Shown piece by piece: positions 55,760 through 64,000 of a stretch of DNA of 64,000 nucleotides (positions are counted from its first letter, which is position 1; every line of letters starts with the position of its first letter). The position numbers and the translations under genes were made by a program. A model generated the notes under the pieces. The model was not told the origin of the DNA, ran no database searches, and saw only the letters and a program-made list of their open reading frames with translations. The stretch is from Cycas panzhihuaensis (Eukaryota; Cycadophyta), in assembly GCA_023213395.1 (NCBI GenBank), contig CM041465.1:147691741-147755740 (forward strand), in the 5' to 3' direction.

Positions 55760-56149
55760 TGTTAGAGTATAATGTTTAATGTTGTGTACAGTTAAGTAAA
55801 GTGTGTCTTAGGATTAATAGTGATAGTCCTAAGTCTTAGAGTCCAAGAGTCATTTATCATTATAATATTGTGTGAGAAGATAGAAGCTTATTGGTCAAGT
55901 TAGTTGGTGTAATGTCATTGGTCAGGATAGAGGTAATTGTCCCACATGCATTACTTGTCTTATATGTCCTCCCACCTATTTTGTATATAAAGGTGGTTGA
56001 GGTAGTATATGTTACCATGTAATCATCAAGGCTCATGTTGAGTCTATGGTGCTTTGGTATGTTAATGTATTCTGATTATGTTGAGTTAATCCTTGCTCAT
56101 TGATATTGTTATTGTTGATGATGAATGTCTTCCATGTTAAAGTTTAACA
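55760..56149 (+). repeat. Element K 3' LTR (390 bp)
   Basis: Same length as the 5' LTR, preceded by the purine tract. TSD AATGC follows. Confidence 0.93.
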
Positions 56150-56601
56150 AATGCATATATCTTCTATAGCGGATGTGGTTTTCTCTTGCATAGTTGTCTC
56201 CAACCCATATGACCACTTCCCCAACGACATCGAATCTCTATAGATAGCACTAAACTTCTGGTCCAGGTCCCACTATGGCCAACAACCGAGTCTATCATCT
56301 TTATTTTCTTTTATTTCCTATAGTCTCTGTTTCAGGGAATTCACCTAATTCAGCTAGTCGAGTGCAATTGGGACACCATCTATCAATTCGGTGGCAATAG
56401 GAAATGCGACTTGAATGATAACAATGTCTTATTTGTCTGTAGCGCAGTTTTCACTCCAGCTTCCCCTATGGCCTCTCTTCGTAATATTCGATTGCTTGCT
56501 TATGGGACAATCGATGCGGCAGTAAGGGTAATCTAATCACCAATCAAGGGCTCTAGTCTATCCTCGACAAATATTTCTCCAAACGTAGCTCTGATACCAG
56601 T
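56150..56601 (-). other. Element F leader and PBS
   Basis: F's sequence between K and the 5' LTR. The PBS (minus TGGTATCAGAGC, 56588-56599) is two bases from the LTR. No ORF. Confidence 0.75.
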
Positions 56602-57160
56602 TGTAGTGGGCCAAATAGAAAAGCAACGAACATAAGCAATATGTCCAACAGATAATGTGATATTGGCATATATTTGTAGAGATAATATTTATCCAAACAA
56701 TGAGGCTAGTAGATTACAACAGTGATTTTCCAATACTTTTCACATCCACAACAGACATAACCCTTATAATACCATTCAACAGAAATATATATCATTTATA
56801 TAGAGATAACAACACTATATGTAAACAATAGGAAATAGTATTAACAAAATGATAGCATCTGATACAATGTCCAACAATATTGAACCCTCTTCGAGGCGAG
56901 AGCGACCCTCCAATAGGCACAAGGCCCTAATAGCACGAGGCCATTATCCCTTCATAAAAAAAAAATTCTCCAAGATTCATTACATATGAGGGAGGCTACT
57001 CTATTTATAGCTTTCAAAGCTACCCTCTTTATTTTTTTCCCCTCCAAAAAGTCGACTTCATAATAAAATAAAATAAATGATTCTTCTTCTAAATACCAAT
57101 TTCACCATAATAAATTCCCTTGTAAAACCGACTTCCTTTTATTATTTTAGGAATGCTACA
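56602..57160 (-). repeat. Element F 5' LTR (559 bp)
   Basis: It pairs with 31063-31619 (TGTAGTGGG...GAATGCTACA). TATAAATAG on minus lies near 57001-57009. The LTR pair is clearly diverged (several dozen differences), so F is older than K or J. Confidence 0.92.
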
Positions 57161-57165
57161 AGTTT

Positions 57166-57728
57166 GTTTAACATATTTTTGCTTTCTTTGTTCATGATGT
57201 AACAAGTGTCCACATAAAGCATCAAAGGTGAGATTTTTAATGTTGGTGGAATAGGGATAAAGTGGTTACAAAAGTTTTAAGCGATTTTGGTAAGTTGTTC
57301 AATACAATTTGAACAAGTTCTTTGTCAGCAAGAACTACTCCTGTAGAGGCTAGGCTTTGATGCAAGTTTTTAATTATAGTAATAAAGCTTGCCACACTCA
57401 CATTTTCTTTCATCTTGTCCCTATACAAATCTTATTTTCAAGATAGAATTCTAACCACATTTTGTTGGCATACAAGGCAATGAAATTGCTCCAAGCTTTA
57501 TGAGTAGTGTTGGCTTGAGCTATATGGGAAAGAATGTGATCAACTCTAGAGAGAAGAATTGCAACTAGAGCATAGGACTAAACCTGATCGATTGACTTTG
57601 CAATTTTAGCCTTAGTTTGAGCCCATGTTGTTCTTGCAAAGAGAATCCTTCTAATTTTTGCTTTCTAGGCGTTGAAATTATCTCCTGGCAATTTATCTTG
57701 TTCATGAAGTGAGTAAATAGAAGCCATA
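57166..57728 (-). pseudogene. Element C gag N-terminal part
   Basis: The gag start is MASIYSLHEQDKLPGDNFNA at 57728, followed by a stop. Frame 57237-57428 reads VSVASFITIIKNLHQSLAST and IVLNNLPKSLKTFVTTLS. The reading continues at 31062 after element F. Confidence 0.85.
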
Positions 57729-58334
57729 AGAAAACGTACTAAAAGAACAATAACTAAACAAGTTGTACTTTCTTGTACAATACAATTTCATATAGTTGTA
57801 TGAACTGTATAGATTTTGTACGACTATACCAGAAAAACAAAGTATATCTTGGGTCAAAGGTTTCTTTGGCACCTCTTCAGATCTATAGACGATTTTTCAA
57901 TCTGAGTTCTCGTTTGAGAGAAAACAACCCTGAAAGTCAGATTGTTGGTTAAGGTTTTAAAGCTATTTTTGCTTATAACTTGTAAAATCTCCGACAACAT
58001 CCCTAAAGCTTACAATCGGTGGATAGTTTTGGTCAAGATGAAGAGATCAAGACTAGTCTCGAAGAAAAATTTTGAGAACCTAAGAAGAAAAATCCTCTTA
58101 AGGCTTTAGATCCATGTCCTTCATTTTAGATGATATTTCGATAACAGAGACAAAATTTGAGGAGTTGAATAGGATTTTTGGAATCCTTGCCTTGAAATGA
58201 ATATAAGGAGTAGGATTTTTTTGCTTTTTAATACTGTACCACTTTGTATAGACTTGCACGACAATCCGTACACTCTTTAATAGGCTCTGAACCCTCCAAT
58301 CATTGGTCTCTTCAGAAGACCCACTTTGATACCA
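57729..58334 (-). other. Element C leader and PBS
   Basis: The PBS (TGGTATCAAAGTGG on minus) at 58321-58334 directly abuts the 5' LTR. A 118-codon minus frame at 58098-58454 spans leader, PBS and LTR and is unlikely to be a gene. Confidence 0.75.
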
Positions 58335-58518
58335 TAAAGATAATTCAAGAAATGCTTGATGCTTTGCATTGATAAGATTGTTCATAATACAAAGTGAACC
58401 CCTCTGCATGAGTGACGAGTATCCTTCATGCATAGAATGGGGTTTATGAGGCATGACCCTTAATTGTTAGAACATTAGCCTTAACTTTATAGCTTAGGAC
58501 TAAAGCTTATTCTTAACA
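58335..58518 (-). repeat. Element C 5' LTR (184 bp)
   Basis: It pairs with 10979-11163. Its plus-strand start TG is mutated to TA. TSD CCTTT follows at 58519-58523. Confidence 0.88.
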
Positions 58519-59307
58519 CCTTTCACGTATCTTAGAATTCTCTTAGCTGCTTTCTAGTGAGATTCTTATGGTGAGCTCATGAATTTATATACTGTTCCTG
58601 CTACAAATATGATGCCAGGTCTATGGAGGTTAGATATATTAAACTTCCAATCAATCTCCTATATATAGTTTCATAAACGACGATGCTTTAGTCTTTGGTG
58701 GTCAACTTGAATCTCAATTCTTTTGGGAGTGATGGTTGGTTTACAGTTCATCACCTTGAACCTTTAGAGGTGTTCATTGGCATATTTTATTTGGGACAAA
58801 GATTTAATTATCCCTTATATTTACTTTTACTCCTAGATAGTAGAGCACAACTTAGTGTTGTTGTATTCCTTGTATCTCCTTTTTGGGGCCTAGTAAGCCT
58901 TTTTCCTACTAAAAATTGATTTTCGATTCTCAAGTCTTGAACTATTTTTAGGTACAATTTTGGTAGTTCATTCCTTGGCTCCTTGCTTTCGGGGTTGTAG
59001 CTTGGTTGTTCTTGGAGTGCTGCTTCTTCTTTCTCTATTTCGACTCCCTTTTCTATGAGAAGGATGGGGGGTAGTATTTCTATTTGAGTAGATGATTTTG
59101 GTTTTTCAAAGACAACATAATTGCTAATGATAATATTGTTGCTTCTTGGCTTGATACACCTATAGGTTTTGGATTTTTCATTGTAGCCTAAGAAGATGTA
59201 TTCAATGCTTTTCTCTTGAAGTTTAGACCTTTTTTCTTTTGGAATGTGGACAAATATAACGCTCTCAAATATTGGCAAATGGTTGATGTCTGATTTTTTG
59301 TTGGTCC
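58519..59307 (-). pseudogene. Copia H right part: RT end and integrase C-terminus, most of RT deleted
   Basis: On the minus strand 58808-59278 encodes the integrase C-terminus (VFVHIPKEKRSKLQEKSIEY, IFLGYNEKSKTYRCIKP) and linker. By about 58830-58870 RT C-terminal blocks appear (YRRLIGSLIYLTS near 58640), so the RT palm with its YVDD is missing. It continues H from 10978. Element I cuts it at 59308. Confidence 0.8.
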
Positions 59308-59853
59308 TATTAAACCTTATGTTTACATGTTAAGCCTATGTACTTTATTATTCATGTACTATTCGTACTTTTTTACTTTAATGACTTAACACTTAAGTGA
59401 TAAAAGTACACACCCACATCTTTTCTAGTGACACAACATTGTCACTGAAGGGTCAAATGGACCCCCATGTACTTTTTGCTCACTTGAGAGCCCTAAAGGA
59501 CACTTGTCCTATATCCAAGGCATGTACATTGGATATTTGACACTTGTCAAACATCCAATACCTTAGGTCTCTCCTTTCACTCTATATATTGAGACCTCTC
59601 CTCATTGTTCTCATATAGAGTTGGAGCTTCATTGTTATGCTGTTAGTTTGTTAATCAAATTGTTATTCATTTGGAGGTTGGACCAATTCCAACTCCTCAT
59701 GTTTGGTATCATTTTGCTATTTCTCTTCATGCTTGATCTTGCTCTTATTTGATCTCATAACTTTATTCTTAATCTAGTTTATTTGCTTTTTAGAACTAGA
59801 GTGAACATAGCTTCTAGATCTTGGGATTGTAAGGCCATTTGGCCATTTTCAAA
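59308..59853 (+). repeat. Element I 5' LTR (546 bp)
   Basis: It aligns with J's LTR in inverted orientation. TG is mutated to TA at its start. It carries one palindrome (near 59532-59561, arms with one mismatch) instead of J's two. Confidence 0.88.
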
Positions 59854-59868
59854 TTTGGTATCAGAGTT

Positions 59869-61289
59869 AGAGGAGACTGGTTCCCTCTGTTTTGATTTTT
59901 TTTTTCCTTGCTCATTAGAGATTTAAAGTGGGTTTTTACACCCCCTTGGTGATGACCTTCGCTCTCCGAAGGTGATCCAAGGATTATTGAAGCTTATTTC
60001 TGCAGATCAAGACTGTTCTGAAGTATTTTAAAGGCTGGAAGTGGTTGCACTATGATTTGAGACATTTTTCAGAGGTTTCAAGCTAGTTCTACTCACATTT
60101 TATGTGTTTTTTGCACTAGAAACTAAATATTCTGGTTATTTTTTCTCACAAATCAAGGTGCAAGGGTATTCTAAAGGATTCTAAAGCTCACTAACTGAGA
60201 TTATTGTGAGCTACTAACTTTCTGTTGGTTGTGAAGTATTTCTGGGCTAACTTCAGCCCTCAAACCCCATAGGGAAAGCTCAATCTGCTCGTGTGTGCTT
60301 GTTGGAGCCTCCTACTCATCTAGAAAAACCTGCACACACCTTTAGTGGACCCCATGAACATTTTGCAAGCATTGAAAGAGAGTTGCAACTGTTGTTCTGA
60401 CTGTGGTGACTCCCTCTACATGTGTGCCCTCAAAGCATCTTTTTTTAATAAAAACACTTTATTTTGTTGATTGTTGGGACTATTTCAAAGTCCCAACACA
60501 TGGTGCTTGCCGTCTTCAATTTGCAAGTGACTCTTCCCTCTACTCTTCAAGCATTAGAAGGAACCCACTTGCAATTGTTACACAAAGACTTTATGCTTTG
60601 AAGCACTTAGCATCTATGCTTTGAAGCACTTAGCATGTTTATTAAAGTGCCAATATTTTTCATTGTACTTAAGCACTTTACTTTACTTGGATTGGATAGC
60701 ACTCTTTTTCACTTTAAAGTGCTCTTGTAAATCACTCAAGTGATCACTGTGATGTACTTAATTGCTTCATCTTAAAGCTCTTTTATCATTGTAAAAGCAA
60801 GCCTCTATATCGTCCAAATAAAACTCACTCTAAAGTCCACTTAAATCTTTTAAAAGTGAACTTTAAAGTCAAGTAGGAGAGGCCCGAAAAAGGTTCAAAC
60901 CTTGCCTCTAAAATAACCTTAATTTTGGTGCATTCCCTAGGGGACCAATCGACCGTACGATCAGTGCACGACAATTAAGGTTGCTTGAGGGAAAGGAGGT
61001 TCGAAAAGTGTGTTATTGGGGCTGTGAATCCTAAGGAAAGCATGGTACGAACATGTAGATCAACCCTACCTGCCTTGTCCTAGATTTAGCTTGGTCAACT
61101 GTTTGATCTCCTTTATAGATTAGGGTTGGACTAACTCTATTGCCTAGTCCTCCACCCCTCATCACTCCATTCAGTTGTTGGATCTTCTAGTAAGATCAGG
61201 ACTATAGGTTTTGTTAGAAGGTGGAACTTAAGTGACAAAAGCATTGAGTTTCCAAGTTATTTGTTAGCTTTAAGCCTTACAACTTCAAC
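59869..61289 (+). other. Element I leader (1.4 kb)
   Basis: No recognised coding region. The stretch 60880-61200 matches J's leader near 48850-49140. A direct repeat GCTTTGAAGCACTTAGCAT occurs at about 60595-60635. Confidence 0.65.
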
Positions 61290-62250
61290 ATGGCTGCAAT
61301 TAATATGCTAAATGCATGTACCATCAGATTAACAGGACAAAACAACTATCAAGAATGGAAAAGAATCAGTCAAAATGTCTTGATAATGAATGAGTTTTGG
61401 GGATATGTTTCTGGAAGGATGCCTCGACCTGTACTTGTTGAAAATGATGGTGTAGTTGTTTATTTTGATGATGCTCTTGCTGCTGCTTGGGATGCCAAAG
61501 ATGAAATTGCTTTGGCATTTCTATATATAATTATTGATGTTCATGTAGATCAGAATATTGTGTGTGCAAAGACTTCCAAGGATGCATGGGACATTTTGTC
61601 CTCCTTGTATGAAAGGTGAGATGAAACTCGCATATTGATGGTAAAAGCTAAACTGTATTCTGTAAAATTTGTCAAGCCTATGTCGGTTTTTCTTTCCTCT
61701 ATCAAAGAGATATGTAATGAATTGAATACATTAGGTAGTCGTACTTCTAGAGATGAGCTTATAAAACCAATTGTTAGAGCTCTGCCTAAGGACTACAATG
61801 TCTTTATTTCTTTCACTACTCGAGATGGTTCACTCAAACAAATGTCCTTCAATGAATTTGAGAGCTTGTTGCTTCAAGAGGTGCAAATCTATATCAAAGA
61901 CGATGATGATGAGCCATCCATATCAGGTGCATTCCCAGCAAAATCAAAGACCAAGCAGAATCCCAAACCTGCACTTTCAAAGCAATTTGGGAACATGAAC
62001 ATTGGTTCCTCAAAGACCAATGTTGTTTGTCATTATTGTGGCAAAGTTGGCCACATAGCACTTGATTGCTAGAAGAAACAAGCAGATATTCAGCACGCAC
62101 GATAGCAACAACAACAACCACGACAGCAATTCCAGCAACAACGGTTTCAACAATAGCAACAACAACCCCCTCGACCAATCGAGGTGCCTATCGAGGAGTT
62201 CAAAGAGGAAGGGGCAGTTTTAGAGGTGGCAATCAGTGCCACTTCAACTA
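61290..62250 (+). pseudogene. Element I gag with CCHC zinc knuckle
   Basis: ATG at 61290 opens MAAINMLNACTIRLTGQNNY, EFWGYVSGRMP and DAWDILSSLYER, then TGA at 61617 where J has CGN-coded Arg. Frame 61635-62072 continues with AKLYSVKFVKPMSVFLSSIK and the intact knuckle CHYCGKVGHIALDC, then a stop and a Gln-rich stretch with further TAG codons. Close to intact apart from stops. Confidence 0.92.
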
Positions 62251-62259
62251 GTTTGCAGA

Positions 62260-62660
62260 CGAGGACAAATTGTTTTATGCTTATCATTCATCCAAGGTTG
62301 ATCAAACTTGGATCATTGACTCTGGAGCCACTCAACACATGACAAGAAGTGAAGAACTCCTTAGCAACATCAAGGAAGGACAAGGTCAATCAGTGACCTT
62401 CGGCAACAATGAATCTGTCACGATTTTTGGCATCGACACGATCGTTCCATTCCATTCTCCTTCTGATGCTTCCTCTACATTTCCCAATGACAATGCCTAT
62501 TTCATACCTTCCATGGAGAAGAGTCTGCTATCTGTTACCCAATTGGACAAGCAATAGATGAGCATTTTGTTCAAAAATGGGAAATGTGTAATAAGTGACA
62601 AAAATGACTAGGTAAAGCTATTGGATATGAGGATCATGGCCTCTATAAATTAGATGCTAA
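62260..62660 (+). pseudogene. Element I protease
   Basis: The frame reads TWIIDSGATQHMTRSEELL (intact DSGA site), then GQSVTFGNNESVTIFGIDT and YFIPSMEKSLLSVTQLDKQ up to TAG at 62555. Continues with stops to 62612. Confidence 0.9.
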
Positions 62661-62699
62661 TAATATCATACTTATTTTCGCTTACTTTGGTTCTATTGC

Positions 62700-63790
62700 C
62701 ACTAAATCTTTGTCCAAGATGCAACTTTGGCATCAACGTCTAGGCCATTTAAGCCTAGACAATCTTAAGCAGATGGTGAATAAAAATATGGCACATGGGC
62801 TTTCGAAGATATATGGCACGAAATGTCTTTGTGAAGCATACATAATGGGGACACAACATCGCTTGCCTTTCCTTAAAGGCAAAGCTTGGCGTGCATCATT
62901 TCCTTTGCAGTTAGTACACTCAGATTTGTGTGGACCTATGTCCACTGCATCCTTTGGAGGAGCTTTGTACTACATCTCCTTCATTGATGATTTCTCCCAT
63001 AAAGTTTGGGTTTACTTCCTCAAGCATAAGTCTGAAGCATTTCAAAAATTTAAGGAATTCAAGCTTGAAGTGGAGAACGAGTCTGGCCAATCCATCAAAA
63101 CACTAAGGACGGACAATGGAGGTGAATTCACTTCAAATGAATTCACCCAATTCTACAAGGACAATGGCATTCATAGACAACTTACTATTCCTCACACTCC
63201 TCAATAAAATGGAGTCTTTGAAAGAATGAATAGAACTTTGGCTAACAAGGCCAAAGCAATGATACATGCTAAGGGACTTACTCGAGCTTACTGGGAAGAG
63301 GCATTCCACACAACTGCCTATGTGGCAAATCGAAGTCCAACAACAGCAGTCACCGACATCACACCAGAGGAGGGATGGTCTGGCAAAAAGCCAACTGTTA
63401 GCCATTTGAGGACTTTTGGGTGTATTGCTTTTATGCACATCTCCGATTAACAAACAACTAAATTAGACAAGCATAGTCTAAACTTCATCTTTGTAGGTTA
63501 TGCCATTCATAGCAAAGCCTACAAGTTGTACGATCCCATTGGAAAGAAAATGCATCTCTTAAGAGATGTAATCTTTGTTGAAGAAGATGATAAGGAGTTG
63601 GATACAACATCCATCCAACCCCCCACCATTGACAAAGGCAAACAGATTATTGAGGCTTTCCTTTCCTTTTAATCTTCAACTCCATGTACATCATCTGCAC
63701 CTGCTGGACCGTCCACATCATCAACTCCACTTGATCCTAGCACATCTTCTGTTGATCAACCACTTAGACCAGAAGATCTTGAGGTTCAAG
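62700..63790 (+). pseudogene. Element I integrase and linker
   Basis: It shows WHQRLGHLSLDNLKQMVNKN (pre-integrase), [20 protein letters not shown] (first Asp), LRTDNGGEFTSNEFTQF (second Asp), HTPQ then TAA in place of Gln, and NGVFERMNRTLANKAKAM (Glu). The C-terminus HSLNFIFVGYAIHSKAYKLY follows in frame across a stop at 63448. All three catalytic acids are retained. Confidence 0.93.
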
Positions 63791-64000
63791 TCACATCAAT
63801 CAAAAAGTTACCCAAATGGTATACTCAAACAGTGCAAGACAGCCAGGTTATTGAAGAAAAACGTGCATTAAGATATAGGCAGCAAACCGATTTCGCACTT
63901 ACGGCTGAAGTGCTATGTGTTGATGAGCCTTCCACCTTTGAGGAGGCTTCTAAAAATGAACATTGGAAGGCTGCCATGGATGAAGAAATCCATCCTATTG
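63791..64000 (+). pseudogene. Element I linker and reverse transcriptase N-terminus, cut by window end
   Basis: The plus strand reads LPKWYTQTVQDSQVIEEKRA, then ADEPSTFEEASKNEHWKAAM and DEEIHPI, the usual start of copia RT (HWKAAMDEEI). It continues beyond 64000. Confidence 0.85.

Larger units (their letters stand above)
51538..56149 (+). mobile_element. Element K: non-autonomous LTR element carrying host gene fragments (4612 bp)
   Basis: Two 390-bp LTRs (51538-51927, 55760-56149), about ten differences by eye, start TGTTAGAGTA and end GTTTAACA. The PBS TGGTATCAGAG at 51928-51938 is adjacent, and the polypurine tract ATGGGGAGG is at 55751-55759. TSD is AATGT (51533-51537) and AATGC (56150-56154), one change. 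It has gag-like coding near the 3' end but no protease, integrase or RT. The interior carries antisense fragments of two host enzyme genes. Inserted in F's leader. Confidence 0.92.
31063..57160 (-). mobile_element. Ty3/gypsy-type LTR element F, 26.1 kb with four nested insertions
   Basis: LTRs lie at 31063-31619 (557 bp) and 56602-57160 (559 bp). TSD AGTTT is at 31058-31062 and 57161-57165. The PBS TGGTATCAGAGC lies at 56588-56599 and a polypurine tract AAGGTGAGGGGAAT on minus beside 31620. Its own interior is only about 2.7 kb (31620-32066, 37787-37892, 42610-44038, 51226-51537, 56150-56601). It has gag-like coding and the polyprotein tail EGKVLF but no RT or integrase core. It hosts G, D, J and K. 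Confidence 0.9.
10979..58518 (-). mobile_element. Ty1/copia retrotransposon C, split into five parts over 47.5 kb
   Basis: The two ends are matching LTRs (10979-11163 and 58335-58518) in flanking duplication CCTTT. C's own DNA is 10979-11373, 11697-13577, 24613-24619, 29770-31062 and 57161-58518, about 4.9 kb, a normal copia length. Four insertions interrupt it: the TRIM at 11374, B, E and F, each supported by its own direct repeat. Gag, zinc knuckle, protease, integrase, RT and RNase H remain in order on the minus strand. It lies in copia H. Confidence 0.92.
59308..64000 (+). mobile_element. Ty1/copia retrotransposon I, 3' part beyond window
   Basis: The 5' LTR at 59308-59853 is followed by PBS TGGTATCAGAG (59856-59866), leader, gag, knuckle, protease, integrase and the start of RT at the window end. 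Same family as J. It lies in copia H in opposite orientation. The 3' LTR and TSD are outside the window. Confidence 0.93.

Noticed and set aside
58098-58454. 118-codon minus frame
   Set aside because: It overlaps C's leader, PBS and 5' LTR, so it is not a separate gene.

Overview
This window looks like plant nuclear DNA from a large, repeat-rich genome. It is AT-rich and full of Ty1/copia and Ty3/gypsy retrotransposons whose primer-binding sites match the 3' end of plant initiator-Met tRNA. The only host-gene sequence I could identify consists of two fragments of plant-like metabolic enzymes inside a transposon. I see no intact host gene, rRNA, tRNA or CRISPR array. A gymnosperm or another big-genome plant fits the old, decayed, nested retroelements, but this is an inference.

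The window is one deep stack of LTR retrotransposons, and most junctions can be proved with 5-bp target-site duplications (TSDs). Element names are mine. From the left: copia A (minus, 1-6041, cut by the window edge) sits in gypsy Z, of which a chromodomain (6044-6232) and a 3' LTR remain. The stretch 6629-8716 has no recognisable gene. A plus-strand copia 5' LTR (L, 8717-8912) follows. Copia H (minus) is split into 10440-10978 and 58519-59307 by copia C. Copia C (minus, LTRs 10979-11163 and 58335-58518, TSD CCTTT) has only about 4.9 kb of its own sequence but is stretched over 47.5 kb. It contains a 323-bp miniature LTR element (11374-11696), copia B (13578-24612, TSD TTCTG), copia E (24620-29769, TSD CTGTT) and gypsy F (31063-57160, TSD AGTTT). 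F in turn holds copia G (32067-37786, TSD AAATT), gypsy D (37893-42609), copia J (44039-51225, TSD GTTGC) and element K (51538-56149, TSD AATGT/AATGC). Element I, a plus-strand relative of J, starts at 59308 in H and runs off the right end.

Most coding regions are pseudogenes with stops and frameshifts. Gag, CCHC zinc knuckle, protease, integrase, reverse transcriptase and RNase H can be placed in order in most elements. None looks able to move by itself.

The most unusual parts are as follows. (1) K has gag-like coding but no pol, and carries antisense fragments of homogentisate 1,2-dioxygenase and aldehyde dehydrogenase. (2) A composite at 18255-21236 inside B's gag has inverted arms made of tandem miniature LTR units (61-bp LTRs) around a gag-only LTR element, and the whole is bounded by one CTGAA TSD. 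(3) B carries a miniature-element internal region plus LTR between its own 5' LTR and its native primer site, as if the two elements recombined at the primer-binding site. (4) The miniature units carry a tRNA T-arm-like hairpin just after the primer site.
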